Below, piece by piece: positions 17,309 to 27,426 of a DNA stretch of 64,000 nt. Within the stretch, counting starts at the first letter, position 1. The number at the start of each line of letters is the position of its first letter. The notes beneath the pieces were generated by a model that was given only the letters and a program-made list of their open reading frames with translations, did no database searches and had not been told where the DNA came from. The DNA lies in the NCBI GenBank assembly GCA_002482505.1, contig DLGD01000012.1, forward strand, positions 59,205-123,204. Direction: 5' to 3'. A program made the position numbers and the translations under genes. The DNA is from Christensenella sp. UBA7703. Lineage in GTDB: Bacteria > Bacillota > Clostridia > Christensenellales > CAG-138.

Positions 17309-18421
17309 TTGAGCAGCGGCAGCATGCGCGTTACAGGTCTAAGGCTTGTCAATTTTAGGAATTATCCGTCTCTCTCCCTGCGCCCGGATGCGGGGCTTTG
17401 CGTATTGACGGGTGAGAACGCGGCAGGCAAGACCAACGTGCTGGAGTCGCTGTTTTTATGCTCACTCGGTCGCAGCCACCGCACGGTCCGGGACGCGGAA
17501 ATGATCCGCGCGGGCGAATCGTTTGCCAGTGTAGCGGTAGACGTGGATACACGCGGCGGCCCGCGCAGAATCGAATGCAAACTCTTTCCCGGCGAGCGCA
17601 AGAAAATCACGATCGACGGCGCGCCTCTCTCCCGCTCGGGCGAGCTGCTTGGTTGCCTCAACGTGGTCATGTTTGCGCCCGAGGATCTCTCCCTTGTCAA
17701 AGACGGACCCGGTGAGCGCAGGCGCTTTCTGGATATGGCGATTTCGCAGCTCCGACCGTCGTACTATTACACCCTTCAGCAATACAACAACGCGCTCAAG
17801 CAGCGAAACGCACTGCTGAAAGACCCGGACGGGCTGGACTATGACGCGCTGGAGAGTTGGGACGAACAGCTGGCCGTCCTTGGCGCCTCCATCATTCTCA
17901 ACCGCATGGAGTTGGTCGAACGCGTGAGTGAGATTGCAGCGGAGCAGCACGAGACCCTTTCCGACGGAGCGGAGACGCTGAAGGTGGAATATGAGCCAAA
18001 CGTCTCGCCACAGGCATCGAGTGATCTGGCGAAAACCCTTCGCCTCGCGTTGTCTGACACGGCGGAACGGGATGTCTACCGCGGCAGCACTTCGGTTGGC
18101 CCTCATCGGGACGATCTGGGGCTGCGGGTCAGCGGCACGGACGTGCGCATCTACGGTTCACAGGGGCAGCAGCGCACAACGGTGCTGAGCCTCAAGCTCG
18201 CGCAGCTGGAGATTCTCCGCGCGGAGAAAGAGGATTCGCCCGTTTTGTTGCTGGATGATGTCTTCTCCGAACTCGACCGCAACCGTCAGAAGATGCTGCT
18301 CATCGCCGCGCAGGATTGCCAGACGTTTTTATCGTGCACGCACCTCGAGGAGGTAGCAAGCGCAGGCGTAGAGCAGATGCAGGTCTATCAGGTGGCAAAC
18401 CGCAGCGTGGTAGAGCTGTAG
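17309..18421 (+). CDS. recF: DNA replication and repair protein RecF
   Basis: A protein of 365-370 residues, the normal RecF size. The opening RVTGLRLVNFRNY is the family N-terminus. Walker A is GENAAGKTNVLES, and the late LLLDDVFSELDRNR combines Walker B and the D-loop of this SMC-like ATPase. RecF loads RecA at gapped DNA together with RecO and RecR. Two starts are possible: TTG at 17309, four bases behind GGGGA, or ATG at 17324, which gives the more usual N-terminus but is far from the ribosome site. It leads the recF-remB-gyrB-gyrA run; dnaA and dnaN, usually just upstream, are absent here. Confidence 0.95.
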   Translation: MSSGSMRVTGLRLVNFRNYPSLSLRPDAGLCVLTGENAAGKTNVLESLFLCSLGRSHRTVRDAEMIRAGESFASVAVDVDTRGGPRRIECKLFPGERKKITIDGAPLSRSGELLGCLNVVMFAPEDLSLVKDGPGERRRFLDMAISQLRPSYYYTLQQYNNALKQRNALLKDPDGLDYDALESWDEQLAVLGASIILNRMELVERVSEIAAEQHETLSDGAETLKVEYEPNVSPQASSDLAKTLRLALSDTAERDVYRGSTSVGPHRDDLGLRVSGTDVRIYGSQGQQRTTVLSLKLAQLEILRAEKEDSPVLLLDDVFSELDRNRQKMLLIAAQDCQTFLSCTHLEEVASAGVEQMQVYQVANRSVVEL

Positions 18422-18446
18422 CCGGAAGAAGAGAGGCGCGAAAATA

Positions 18447-18749
18447 ATGCAATTGCACATTGGCGCGGATGTGAGCATTCCGCTGGATAAGATACTGTTC
18501 GTGCTCAACGAAACGGGCATGACGCAGCCGACCAAGACATTTATCGAGAAAGCGCGGCGCGAGCGCAGGTTTACCCCCTGCGTCGGCAAGATAAAATCTT
18601 ATGTCGTGCTCAAGGAGCGCGGCAGAGAGCGCGTCTTTGCCTCCCACATCGCCTCCGCTACGCTGGAGAAGCGCTGGAAGAGCGAAATCGGCAGAGAGTA
18701 TTTAAACGAGGTCGCGGTGCTGACCGTCTCTGACGTGAACCAAGGATAA
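18447..18749 (+). CDS. remB: RemB/YaaB-like DUF370 regulator
   Basis: A 100-residue protein resembling Bacillus YaaB/RemB: it begins QLHIGADVSIPLDKILFVL, followed by the KSYVVL and SHIASATLEKRW segments that mirror the PKS-VV and SPISS-TL-KR pattern of that family. RemA/RemB proteins regulate extracellular-matrix genes by binding DNA. Position between recF and gyrB is identical to Bacillus, which supports the call. An extra C-terminal tail of about 20 residues is present. It lies 25 bases after recF and is probably in one operon with it. Confidence 0.85.
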   Translation: MQLHIGADVSIPLDKILFVLNETGMTQPTKTFIEKARRERRFTPCVGKIKSYVVLKERGRERVFASHIASATLEKRWKSEIGREYLNEVAVLTVSDVNQG

Positions 18750-18808
18750 CGTTTTGATTTGCCACTGCGTGGCAGGCTTTTGAAAATAGTGAACGATAGA
18801 ATGCGTAA

Positions 18809-20791
<1,983 letters not shown>

Positions 20792-20822
20792 TGCAAGCGA
20801 AGAGAGAATTGAGAGTAAGAGT

Positions 20823-23369
20823 ATGGAAGAAAAAGATACAACGTTGACCCCGGTGCCAACGCCGACGACAAACCGCATCGTGCCCATCAAGCTTGAAATC
20901 GAGATGAAAAAAAGCTTCATCTCCTACGCGATGGCGGTCATCATCAACCGCGCCCTGCCGGACGTAAGGGACGGCTTAAAGCCAGTCCATAGGCGCATTC
21001 TCTATTCGATGGATGAATTGGGTTTGCAGCCTGAAAAGCCGTTTCGTAAAAGCGCGCGTATCGTCGGCGACTGCCTGGGTAAATATCACCCGCACGGCGA
21101 CAGCTCGGTCTATGACGCGATGGTGCGTCTCGCGCAGGATTTCTCCACGCGCTATATGCTCGTGGAAGGCCACGGCAACTTCGGCAGTGTGGATGGCGAC
21201 GGCGCGGCGGCGATGCGTTATACCGAAGCGCGCATGAGTAAGATGGCGAGCGAGATGATGGCGGATATCGAGAAAGATACCGTCGACTTCATGCCAAACT
21301 TTGACGAAACGTTGATGCAGCCCTCCGTGCTGCCCAGCCGTTTTCCGAATATCCTCGTCAATGGTTCCGGCGGTATCGCCGTCGGTATGGCGACGAATAT
21401 TCCGCCGCATAACTTAGGCGAGACCATCGATGCGCTCTGTGCATTGATTGACGATCCTGAGATCGACAACGACGCGCTGATGCAGGTGCTGCCGGGCCCG
21501 GATTTCCCCACGGGCGGCATCATCATGGGACTTAGCGGTATCGCGAGTGCATACCGCACCGGCAGAGGCAAAATCGTCGTGCGTGCGCGCGCGGAAATCG
21601 AAGCCTACGGCGCTGGCAAGAGCCGGATCATCATCACGGAGATTCCGTATCAGGTCAACAAAGCGCGTCTCGTCGAGCGTATCGCGGAACTCGTCCACGA
21701 AAAGCGCGTGGAGGGCATCTCCGACCTCAGAGACGAGACCGACCGCACGGGTATGCGCGTGGTTATCGAGCTCAAGAAGGACGTCAACGCAAACGTGATC
21801 CTCAACCAGCTCTATAAGCACACGGATTTGCAGGCCACGTTCGGTGTGATCATGCTCATGCTGGTGGACGGCGAACCCAAGGTGCTTCCGCTAAGGGACG
21901 TACTGTACTATTATCTGGAGCACCAGAAAAACGTCGTCACCCGCCGCACAACCTATGACCTCAACCGCGCAAAAGAGCGCCTGCATATTCTCGAAGGCCT
22001 TATCATCGCGCTGGACAATATCGACGAGATCATCGATCTCGTCAAGGCGAGCGCGAGTCCGGCGGAAGCGAAACTGAAGCTCATCGATCGCTTTGGTCTT
22101 TCCGAGCGGCAGGCGCAGGCGATTCTCGACATGCGCATCCAACGTTTGACAGGACTCGAACGCGACAAGATCATGGAAGAAGATCGCATGCTGCGTGAAC
22201 GTGTGAGTTATCTGCAGAGCATTCTGGACGACGAAGGCAAGCTCCTCGGCATCATCAAGGAAGAGGCGCTCGCCATCAAGGAAAAACACAACGATAAGCG
22301 CCGCACCGAAATCACGCAGATGATCGACGATATCGATCTCGACGACGTGATTCAGGAAGAGGACATGGCGGTCACCATGACTCACTTTGGCTATATCAAG
22401 CGCCTCACACCGGACACCTATCGCGCGCAAAACCGCGGCGGACGCGGCGTCATCGGTCAGGGTACACATGAGGAAGACTTCGTGGAGCGGCTGTTTGTGA
22501 CCAGCACGCACAGCAATATCCTCTTCTTCACGAACCTCGGCCGCGCGTTTAAGAAGAAATGCTACGCGATTCCCGAGGCGGGCAGGAACGCAAAAGGCAT
22601 GCCGATTGTCAACCTGCTCCAGCTCGGCGAAGGGGAAAAGGTCACCGCGATGTTCCCCGTTGCGGGCGAGGGCACGGAAGGTTATCTCGTGATGGCCACG
22701 CGCGACGGCATCATCAAAAAAACGCCGGTCAGTGAGCTGCAAAACATTCGTAAAGGCGGCCTCATCGTGCAGAGCCTGCGCGAAGGGGATGCGCTGATCG
22801 CCGTGGAATACAGCATGGGCGATGATGAATTCATCATTGCAAGCCGCAAGGGCAAGTGCGTCCGCTTCGCGGAAGAGGATGTGCGCCCGATGGGCAGAAC
22901 CGCCATGGGTGTGCGCAGCATCAATCTCTCGGAGGACGATTCCGTGGTCGATATGGTCAAGGTGGTCAAGGGCGGAAACGTGCTGACCGTGACCGAACTC
23001 GGCATGGGCAAGCGCACGCCGGAGGATCAATACCCGCTGCATCACCGCGGCGGCAAGGGCGTGCTCGCGACCCAGCTCACCGAAAAGACGGGCGATCTTG
23101 CCTGCCTGAAGATGACGGCGGAGGGCGAAGACGTCATGCTGATTCGCGACGACGGAACGATCATCCGCCTGCCGCTGGATCAGGTGAACGTTATCAGCAG
23201 AAACACGCAAGGCGTAAGGCTGATGCGCGTGGACGAAGGCACCCGCGTGGTGTCGGTTGAGATCGTGCCGCATTCGGACGAGGTGGAAGCCGCAGAGATT
23301 CCGCAGGGGGAAGCAGAGCCTGCAACCCCGGAAACCGAAGCCGCAGTGCAGCAGGATACAAACGAGTAA
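20823..23369 (+). CDS. gyrA: DNA gyrase subunit A
   Basis: Full-length GyrA of 848 residues. The N-terminal breakage-reunion domain shows [21 protein letters not shown] and the active-site tyrosine (Tyr133) in [13 protein letters not shown]. The C-terminal region holds the six-bladed DNA-wrapping propeller, with the GyrA-box-like [10 protein letters not shown] and later repeats. The quinolone-determining stretch reads [11 protein letters not shown], with Ser94 and Asp98 at the positions of E. coli Ser83 and Asp87, so no classic resistance change is present. An acidic, Glu-rich tail ends the protein. It closes the recF-gyr block before a strong terminator. Confidence 0.97.
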   Translation: MEEKDTTLTPVPTPTTNRIVPIKLEIEMKKSFISYAMAVIINRALPDVRDGLKPVHRRILYSMDELGLQPEKPFRKSARIVGDCLGKYHPHGDSSVYDAMVRLAQDFSTRYMLVEGHGNFGSVDGDGAAAMRYTEARMSKMASEMMADIEKDTVDFMPNFDETLMQPSVLPSRFPNILVNGSGGIAVGMATNIPPHNLGETIDALCALIDDPEIDNDALMQVLPGPDFPTGGIIMGLSGIASAYRTGRGKIVVRARAEIEAYGAGKSRIIITEIPYQVNKARLVERIAELVHEKRVEGISDLRDETDRTGMRVVIELKKDVNANVILNQLYKHTDLQATFGVIMLMLVDGEPKVLPLRDVLYYYLEHQKNVVTRRTTYDLNRAKERLHILEGLIIALDNIDEIIDLVKASASPAEAKLKLIDRFGLSERQAQAILDMRIQRLTGLERDKIMEEDRMLRERVSYLQSILDDEGKLLGIIKEEALAIKEKHNDKRRTEITQMIDDIDLDDVIQEEDMAVTMTHFGYIKRLTPDTYRAQNRGGRGVIGQGTHEEDFVERLFVTSTHSNILFFTNLGRAFKKKCYAIPEAGRNAKGMPIVNLLQLGEGEKVTAMFPVAGEGTEGYLVMATRDGIIKKTPVSELQNIRKGGLIVQSLREGDALIAVEYSMGDDEFIIASRKGKCVRFAEEDVRPMGRTAMGVRSINLSEDDSVVDMVKVVKGGNVLTVTELGMGKRTPEDQYPLHHRGGKGVLATQLTEKTGDLACLKMTAEGEDVMLIRDDGTIIRLPLDQVNVISRNTQGVRLMRVDEGTRVVSVEIVPHSDEVEAAEIPQGEAEPATPETEAAVQQDTNE

Positions 23370-23375
23370 CAAAAC

Positions 23376-23412
23376 AAAGGGTTTCGTGCTGACGCGCGAA
23401 ACCCTTTTTTTT
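23376..23412 (+). terminator. Terminator of the gyrBA region
   Basis: AAAGGGTTTCG pairs with CGAAACCCTTT, followed by eight T in all. A TTGACT-16-TATGAT promoter for the next gene begins in its tail (23411-23438). Confidence 0.92.
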
Positions 23413-23474
23413 GACTGACACGTTAGCCCATCTATGATATCGTACTCTGTATCACACGGCGGCAGGAGGATACG

Positions 23475-23983
23475 ATGAAAAGAGCGATTGTACTTTATCC
23501 GATCTTCAACGATTTGGAGAAGATCCAAAGCATTCGGGAGAGGTTTGACCCTTTGGCGAAGTATATCGCCCCGCATATTACGCTCGTGTTTCCGTTTGAG
23601 AGTGATCTTTCGACGGCGGATTTGGACGCGCACATGCGCTGTGCGCTCGATGATGTGAAGAAGTTCGACGTGCAGTTGCAGGGCATCACGGGAGACTATC
23701 GGGATGGTTATCTGTTTTTGAACGTCAAAAAAGGGAACGACGAAATCATCAACCTGCACGATAGGCTCTATAGCGGTGTGCTGGAGCAATTTCTATTCCG
23801 AAAGTGACATATTGTCCGCATCTAACAGTCGGAAACGTCGAGCAACCAAGTGTGTTTGACAGCGCGCTTGAAGAACTCGGAAGCTTTACTGAGCGCTTTA
23901 ATACTGTGATCGATCAGGTCTATGTGGAGAACATCGATGCATCAGAACAATCGTCGATTGAACTTGTGCTTGATTTGGAATAA
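23475..23983 (+). pseudogene. 2'-5' RNA ligase/2H phosphoesterase-like gene, frameshifted
   Basis: The frame from 23475 encodes a 2H-phosphoesterase N-terminus with the first HxT motif in APHITLVFPF, and stops at 23807. The remaining half continues in another frame from about 23801 to the stop at 23981-23983 and supplies the second motif, PHLTVG. Joined, the two parts give a normal protein of about 168 residues. The shift is equivalent to loss of one base near 23795-23805; I see no slippery heptamer. So it is either a recent pseudogene or a sequencing error. Family members cut or join RNA 2'-5' linkages or cyclic phosphates. Confidence 0.8.
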
Positions 23984-24141
23984 TCTTTTTTGAAAAACGT
24001 CTTTTAATGAAATCGAAAATGATGGATTCAATTGTTTGAAGCGAGAAAGGACCGAAGATCAGAAGCAGAACAGCAAACGATCTGAAAGACGTAAAATATG
24101 ATCGATTACCATTCCAATCGGTGAAATGCACGTAAACTTCC

Positions 24142-24170
24142 TTGTTCCGTCCGCGTATCAATGCTATACT
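24142..24170 (+). promoter_or_regulatory. Promoter of the UMF1-type MFS gene
   Basis: TTGTTC (24142-24147), 17-base spacer, TATACT (24165-24170) preceded by TGC, giving a -35 plus extended -10. Confidence 0.65.
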
Positions 24171-24233
24171 GCAATCAGTTCTTGTTCTATTGATTCACTG
24201 GAAAATTGAATTTAGGAGAGGATGGATTCTTTC

Positions 24234-25868
24234 ATGCGACAGCGCGACCCGAACAAGCGCTTCACCTTGCAGGAGAAGAGCTGGATCTTCTATGACTGGG
24301 CAAACTCCGTCTATGCAACCAACATCATGGCGGTCATTTTCCCGATCTACTACGCCAGCGCCGCCGGAGACCTCGGCAACAAATGGTGGGGCATCGGCGT
24401 TTCCCTGGCTTCGCTCATCGGCGCCGTCATCGCGCCAACGTTGGGAGCGCTTGCGGACTTCAAGGGCAACAAAAAGAAACTGCTGTTTGCGTTCATCCTC
24501 ATTGGCGCGCTGGCAACCGCCGTGCTTGCGTTTGTCGGCGATTGGAAATGGATGCTGATTGGCTACGTGATTTCGCATATCGGCTTTAGCGGCTCGTGCG
24601 TGTTTTATGATTCGTTCCTGACCGATGTCACGACCGAGGATCGCATGGACCGCGTCTCCAGTTGGGGCTATGCAATGGGCTATATCGGCGGCAGTACGAT
24701 TCCGTTTGTGATCTCGATTGCGGTCATGCTGCTGAATAATTACAATGCATTTTCAATGAAATTCGCAATCCTCATCGTCACCGTCTGGTGGCTGGTGTTC
24801 TCCATTCCGATTCTCAAGAACGTCAAGCAAGTACACTATGTCGAGATTCCGCAGAGCGAGCTTGCAAAACACGCATTTCGCAATCTTTGGGATACGATGA
24901 AGCGTTGCGTGAGCAACAAAGGCTTGTTCATCTATCTGATTGCATATTTTCTCTATATCGACGGAGTTGGCGCGGTGATCTCGCTGGCAACCAACTATGG
25001 CGCGACGCTGGGTCTTGGCACCACGGGCATGATCTTCGCGCTTCTAGTGACGCAGCTGGTTGCGGCGCCGTGCGCGATTCTCTTTAGCAAGCTTAGCGGC
25101 AAATTCGGCGCAATTCGGATGATCATCGCAGCCATTGCGATGTATTTCGTCATCTGCGGCGTGGGCTTCTTTATGGGTCGCCTTGTCGAGCCGTATCAGC
25201 TTGACCTTGTCGCGACGACGCGAAACACCATCAAAGCGCAAGCCGTTACCTTTGAGAGTGCGGAGGACAAAAAAGCCTGGGAGGCGCTCTCCAAGGATTA
25301 TGTGGAAGATACGCGCGCGGCGCTCTCTGCCGAGGACAGAGCGGCAGCGTTTGACGAAGTCACCGCCGATCTGGCGCGCAAGGCAAGCGATCCCGCAGGC
25401 GTGAGCTACGCGTTCTCCGGCGACGCGGCGCGGACAACGGCGGTAAGCGCCATCACGGCCGTCGGTAAAGAACTGGATACTTACGCCAAGGACACCCAAA
25501 AGCAAGCGGACTATAACGGCGCAAAGAATACGGCAACGATTCTCTTCTGGGTGCTTGCGGTGCTGGTCGGCACCGTGCAGGGCGGCATTCAGGCGCTGTC
25601 CCGCTCCTATTTCGGCAAGCTTGTGCCGCAGACCAGAAGCGCGGAATACTTCGGCTTCTACGATGTGTTCGGCAAGTTTGCAACCGTGATCGGCCCGCTG
25701 CTCTATGCGATGTTCTATATGCTCACCGATCGGGCTTCCATCGGAATTCTTAGTTTACTGATTCTTTTTGCAAGCGGCGGACTTCTGCTGCTCTTTGGCA
25801 GAAAGGAACTGGAAAAAACCGAGATCGAGATGCGGGAGGCAAACGCGCGCATGCAGGCGCGAGAATGA
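24234..25868 (+). CDS. MFS transporter, UMF1/Atg22-like, with large central insertion
   Basis: A membrane protein of about 544 residues. The SWIFYDWANSVYAT segment near the N-terminus is the signature of the UMF1 (Atg22-like) branch of MFS. About twelve membrane helices are visible. Between helices in the middle (about residues 315-430) lies a soluble, charged, Ala-rich insertion of roughly 115 residues (from TTRNTIKAQAV to DTQKQADYNGAK) that ordinary family members lack. The GGAGAGG ribosome site fits the ATG at 24234 better than the ATG at 24222, which is nearly on top of it. Substrate unknown; relatives in bacteria are poorly studied. Confidence 0.87.
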   Translation: MRQRDPNKRFTLQEKSWIFYDWANSVYATNIMAVIFPIYYASAAGDLGNKWWGIGVSLASLIGAVIAPTLGALADFKGNKKKLLFAFILIGALATAVLAFVGDWKWMLIGYVISHIGFSGSCVFYDSFLTDVTTEDRMDRVSSWGYAMGYIGGSTIPFVISIAVMLLNNYNAFSMKFAILIVTVWWLVFSIPILKNVKQVHYVEIPQSELAKHAFRNLWDTMKRCVSNKGLFIYLIAYFLYIDGVGAVISLATNYGATLGLGTTGMIFALLVTQLVAAPCAILFSKLSGKFGAIRMIIAAIAMYFVICGVGFFMGRLVEPYQLDLVATTRNTIKAQAVTFESAEDKKAWEALSKDYVEDTRAALSAEDRAAAFDEVTADLARKASDPAGVSYAFSGDAARTTAVSAITAVGKELDTYAKDTQKQADYNGAKNTATILFWVLAVLVGTVQGGIQALSRSYFGKLVPQTRSAEYFGFYDVFGKFATVIGPLLYAMFYMLTDRASIGILSLLILFASGGLLLLFGRKELEKTEIEMREANARMQARE

Positions 25869-25955
25869 TCCGATCTCGCATTCATCGTGGGAAAGCGCCG
25901 GAAGATATGATATGATGAATTGAAACCGGTGAACGAAAAAAGGAAAACTCCTTAG

Positions 25956-27377
25956 ATGAAGCGAGTTGGCACAACCCTACAGACGATTGTACTCATCGGC
26001 GTGGCAGCGCTTTTGTTGGCCACGCCGATTGTTTCGTTTGCGCAGACAAAACAGGAGGCAAAGGATGTTACCGGGCTCTCGCAAGCGACGCTTCCGGAGG
26101 ATGATAGAGCCGTGCGCCGCACGCGGGACAACAACGTAAATACCTATGCCGAATATGGGGCGGAAGAAACATTTTCGTTGATTTGGCCGATGGAGGCGGG
26201 AGTGCGCGTTGCATATGTGAAGTGGAATACGCTTTCGGATCGTGTTATACTTGTTCAATCGGATGAAAACGGAAACGAATTGTCCCGTGAGACGATAGAG
26301 CCGATCTTTAACGATTGCTATGCAATCTTGCCGAATGCGCGAACGCTCACGCTCTCGTGTGAAAGCGGCATGCGGATTTCCGAAGTTACGCTCTTTTCGG
26401 AAGGGGCGTTGCCGGAAGGCGTTTATGACTGGCAGCCGCCCTATGAGAAAGCAGACCTGCTGGTCGTGTCCGCGCATTGTGACGACGAGCTGATTTTCTT
26501 TGGTGGTACGATTCCATATTATGCGGGTGAGCGAAAGCTTGCGGTACAGGTTGTCTATATGGCAAACGCAGACCGCGCGCGTGTGGATGAGGCGCTAAAC
26601 GGACTTTGGCACGCAGGGGTGCGACATTCTCCTGTGTTTCTGTCCTTCAAAGACGTGTATACCGAGACGCTTCGGCTCGCGCTTATAAACTGGGGCGAGG
26701 AGGAGACGACGGGGAAACTGGCCGGCTTGATCCGCCGGTTTCAGCCGGATGTGATCGTTTCGCACGATTTGGAAGGAGAATACGGTCACGGCGCACATCG
26801 GGCAACGGCCTATTGTCTCCTGCAGGCGGTGCCGCTGGCTGCGGACAGCGCGGCGTTTCCCGACTCCGAAGCACAATATGGCACGTGGCAGGCAAAGAAG
26901 CTTTATTTGCATCTGTATCCGGAGAACCAGATTACGATGAACTGGAATTCGCCGTTGGAAGCCTTTGGCGGAAAGACCGCGCTGGAGGTTGCAAACGAAG
27001 CATACCATATGCACGTTTCCCAGCTGGAGTATCATAAAAATGTCTACGGAACAGGCCCGTACAGCTCTCTTCTCTTCGGATTGGTCGATTCGGTGGTAGG
27101 GCAGGATTCGGCAAAGGACGATTTTTTTGAACATATCCCGCAATCGCAGCCGCTAGATGCGGCCATTCCAACGGCTACCCCCTCGCCAGCAGCAACGGCA
27201 GAAGCGGAGACGCAGGCGGAAATGCCGGAGCCTACCAGCACGCCAAGGGTACCGATGCTCAACAGGGAGCAGACGCAACAACTGCGCGGAATCACCAGCA
27301 TTGCGTTCCTCGTGTTGGGTGCCGGTGCGGCCATCGCAATCAAGAAACAACGTGATCGGAAAACGAACCATAAATAG
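25956..27377 (+). CDS. Exported PIG-L family (LmbE-like) deacetylase
   Basis: A 473-residue protein with an N-terminal signal peptide (to about residue 29). A beta-rich domain of about 100 residues comes next, then a PIG-L deacetylase domain at about 165-370. The zinc motif AHCDDE stands at 173-178, and the later SHDLEGEYGHGAHRA supplies the distal histidine. A Pro/Thr-rich linker and a C-terminal membrane helix (about 440-462) end it, so the enzyme faces outward. The family removes acetyl from GlcNAc-containing substrates. The next gene encodes a related protein with the same N-terminal plan but dead catalytic motif. An extended -10 (TGA-TATGAT, 25908-25916) precedes it. Confidence 0.9.
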   Translation: MKRVGTTLQTIVLIGVAALLLATPIVSFAQTKQEAKDVTGLSQATLPEDDRAVRRTRDNNVNTYAEYGAEETFSLIWPMEAGVRVAYVKWNTLSDRVILVQSDENGNELSRETIEPIFNDCYAILPNARTLTLSCESGMRISEVTLFSEGALPEGVYDWQPPYEKADLLVVSAHCDDELIFFGGTIPYYAGERKLAVQVVYMANADRARVDEALNGLWHAGVRHSPVFLSFKDVYTETLRLALINWGEEETTGKLAGLIRRFQPDVIVSHDLEGEYGHGAHRATAYCLLQAVPLAADSAAFPDSEAQYGTWQAKKLYLHLYPENQITMNWNSPLEAFGGKTALEVANEAYHMHVSQLEYHKNVYGTGPYSSLLFGLVDSVVGQDSAKDDFFEHIPQSQPLDAAIPTATPSPAATAEAETQAEMPEPTSTPRVPMLNREQTQQLRGITSIAFLVLGAGAAIAIKKQRDRKTNHK

Positions 27378-27426
27378 AAAGCAGATTCGGAAGAATCCAC
27401 AAGGAACTTCTGGAGTAACACACGGT

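Noticed and set aside
21891..23789. Long open frame antisense to gyrA (632 residues), and similar ones opposite hutU, aconitase and metK
   Set aside because: They are shadows of GC-rich codon use: no ribosome sites, no recognisable domains, and the opposite strand encodes well-known proteins.
23898..24161. Minus-strand frame of 87 residues between the 2H phosphoesterase and MFS genes
   Set aside because: It overlaps the end of the phosphoesterase reading frame and the MFS promoter, lacks a ribosome site and matches no family I know.
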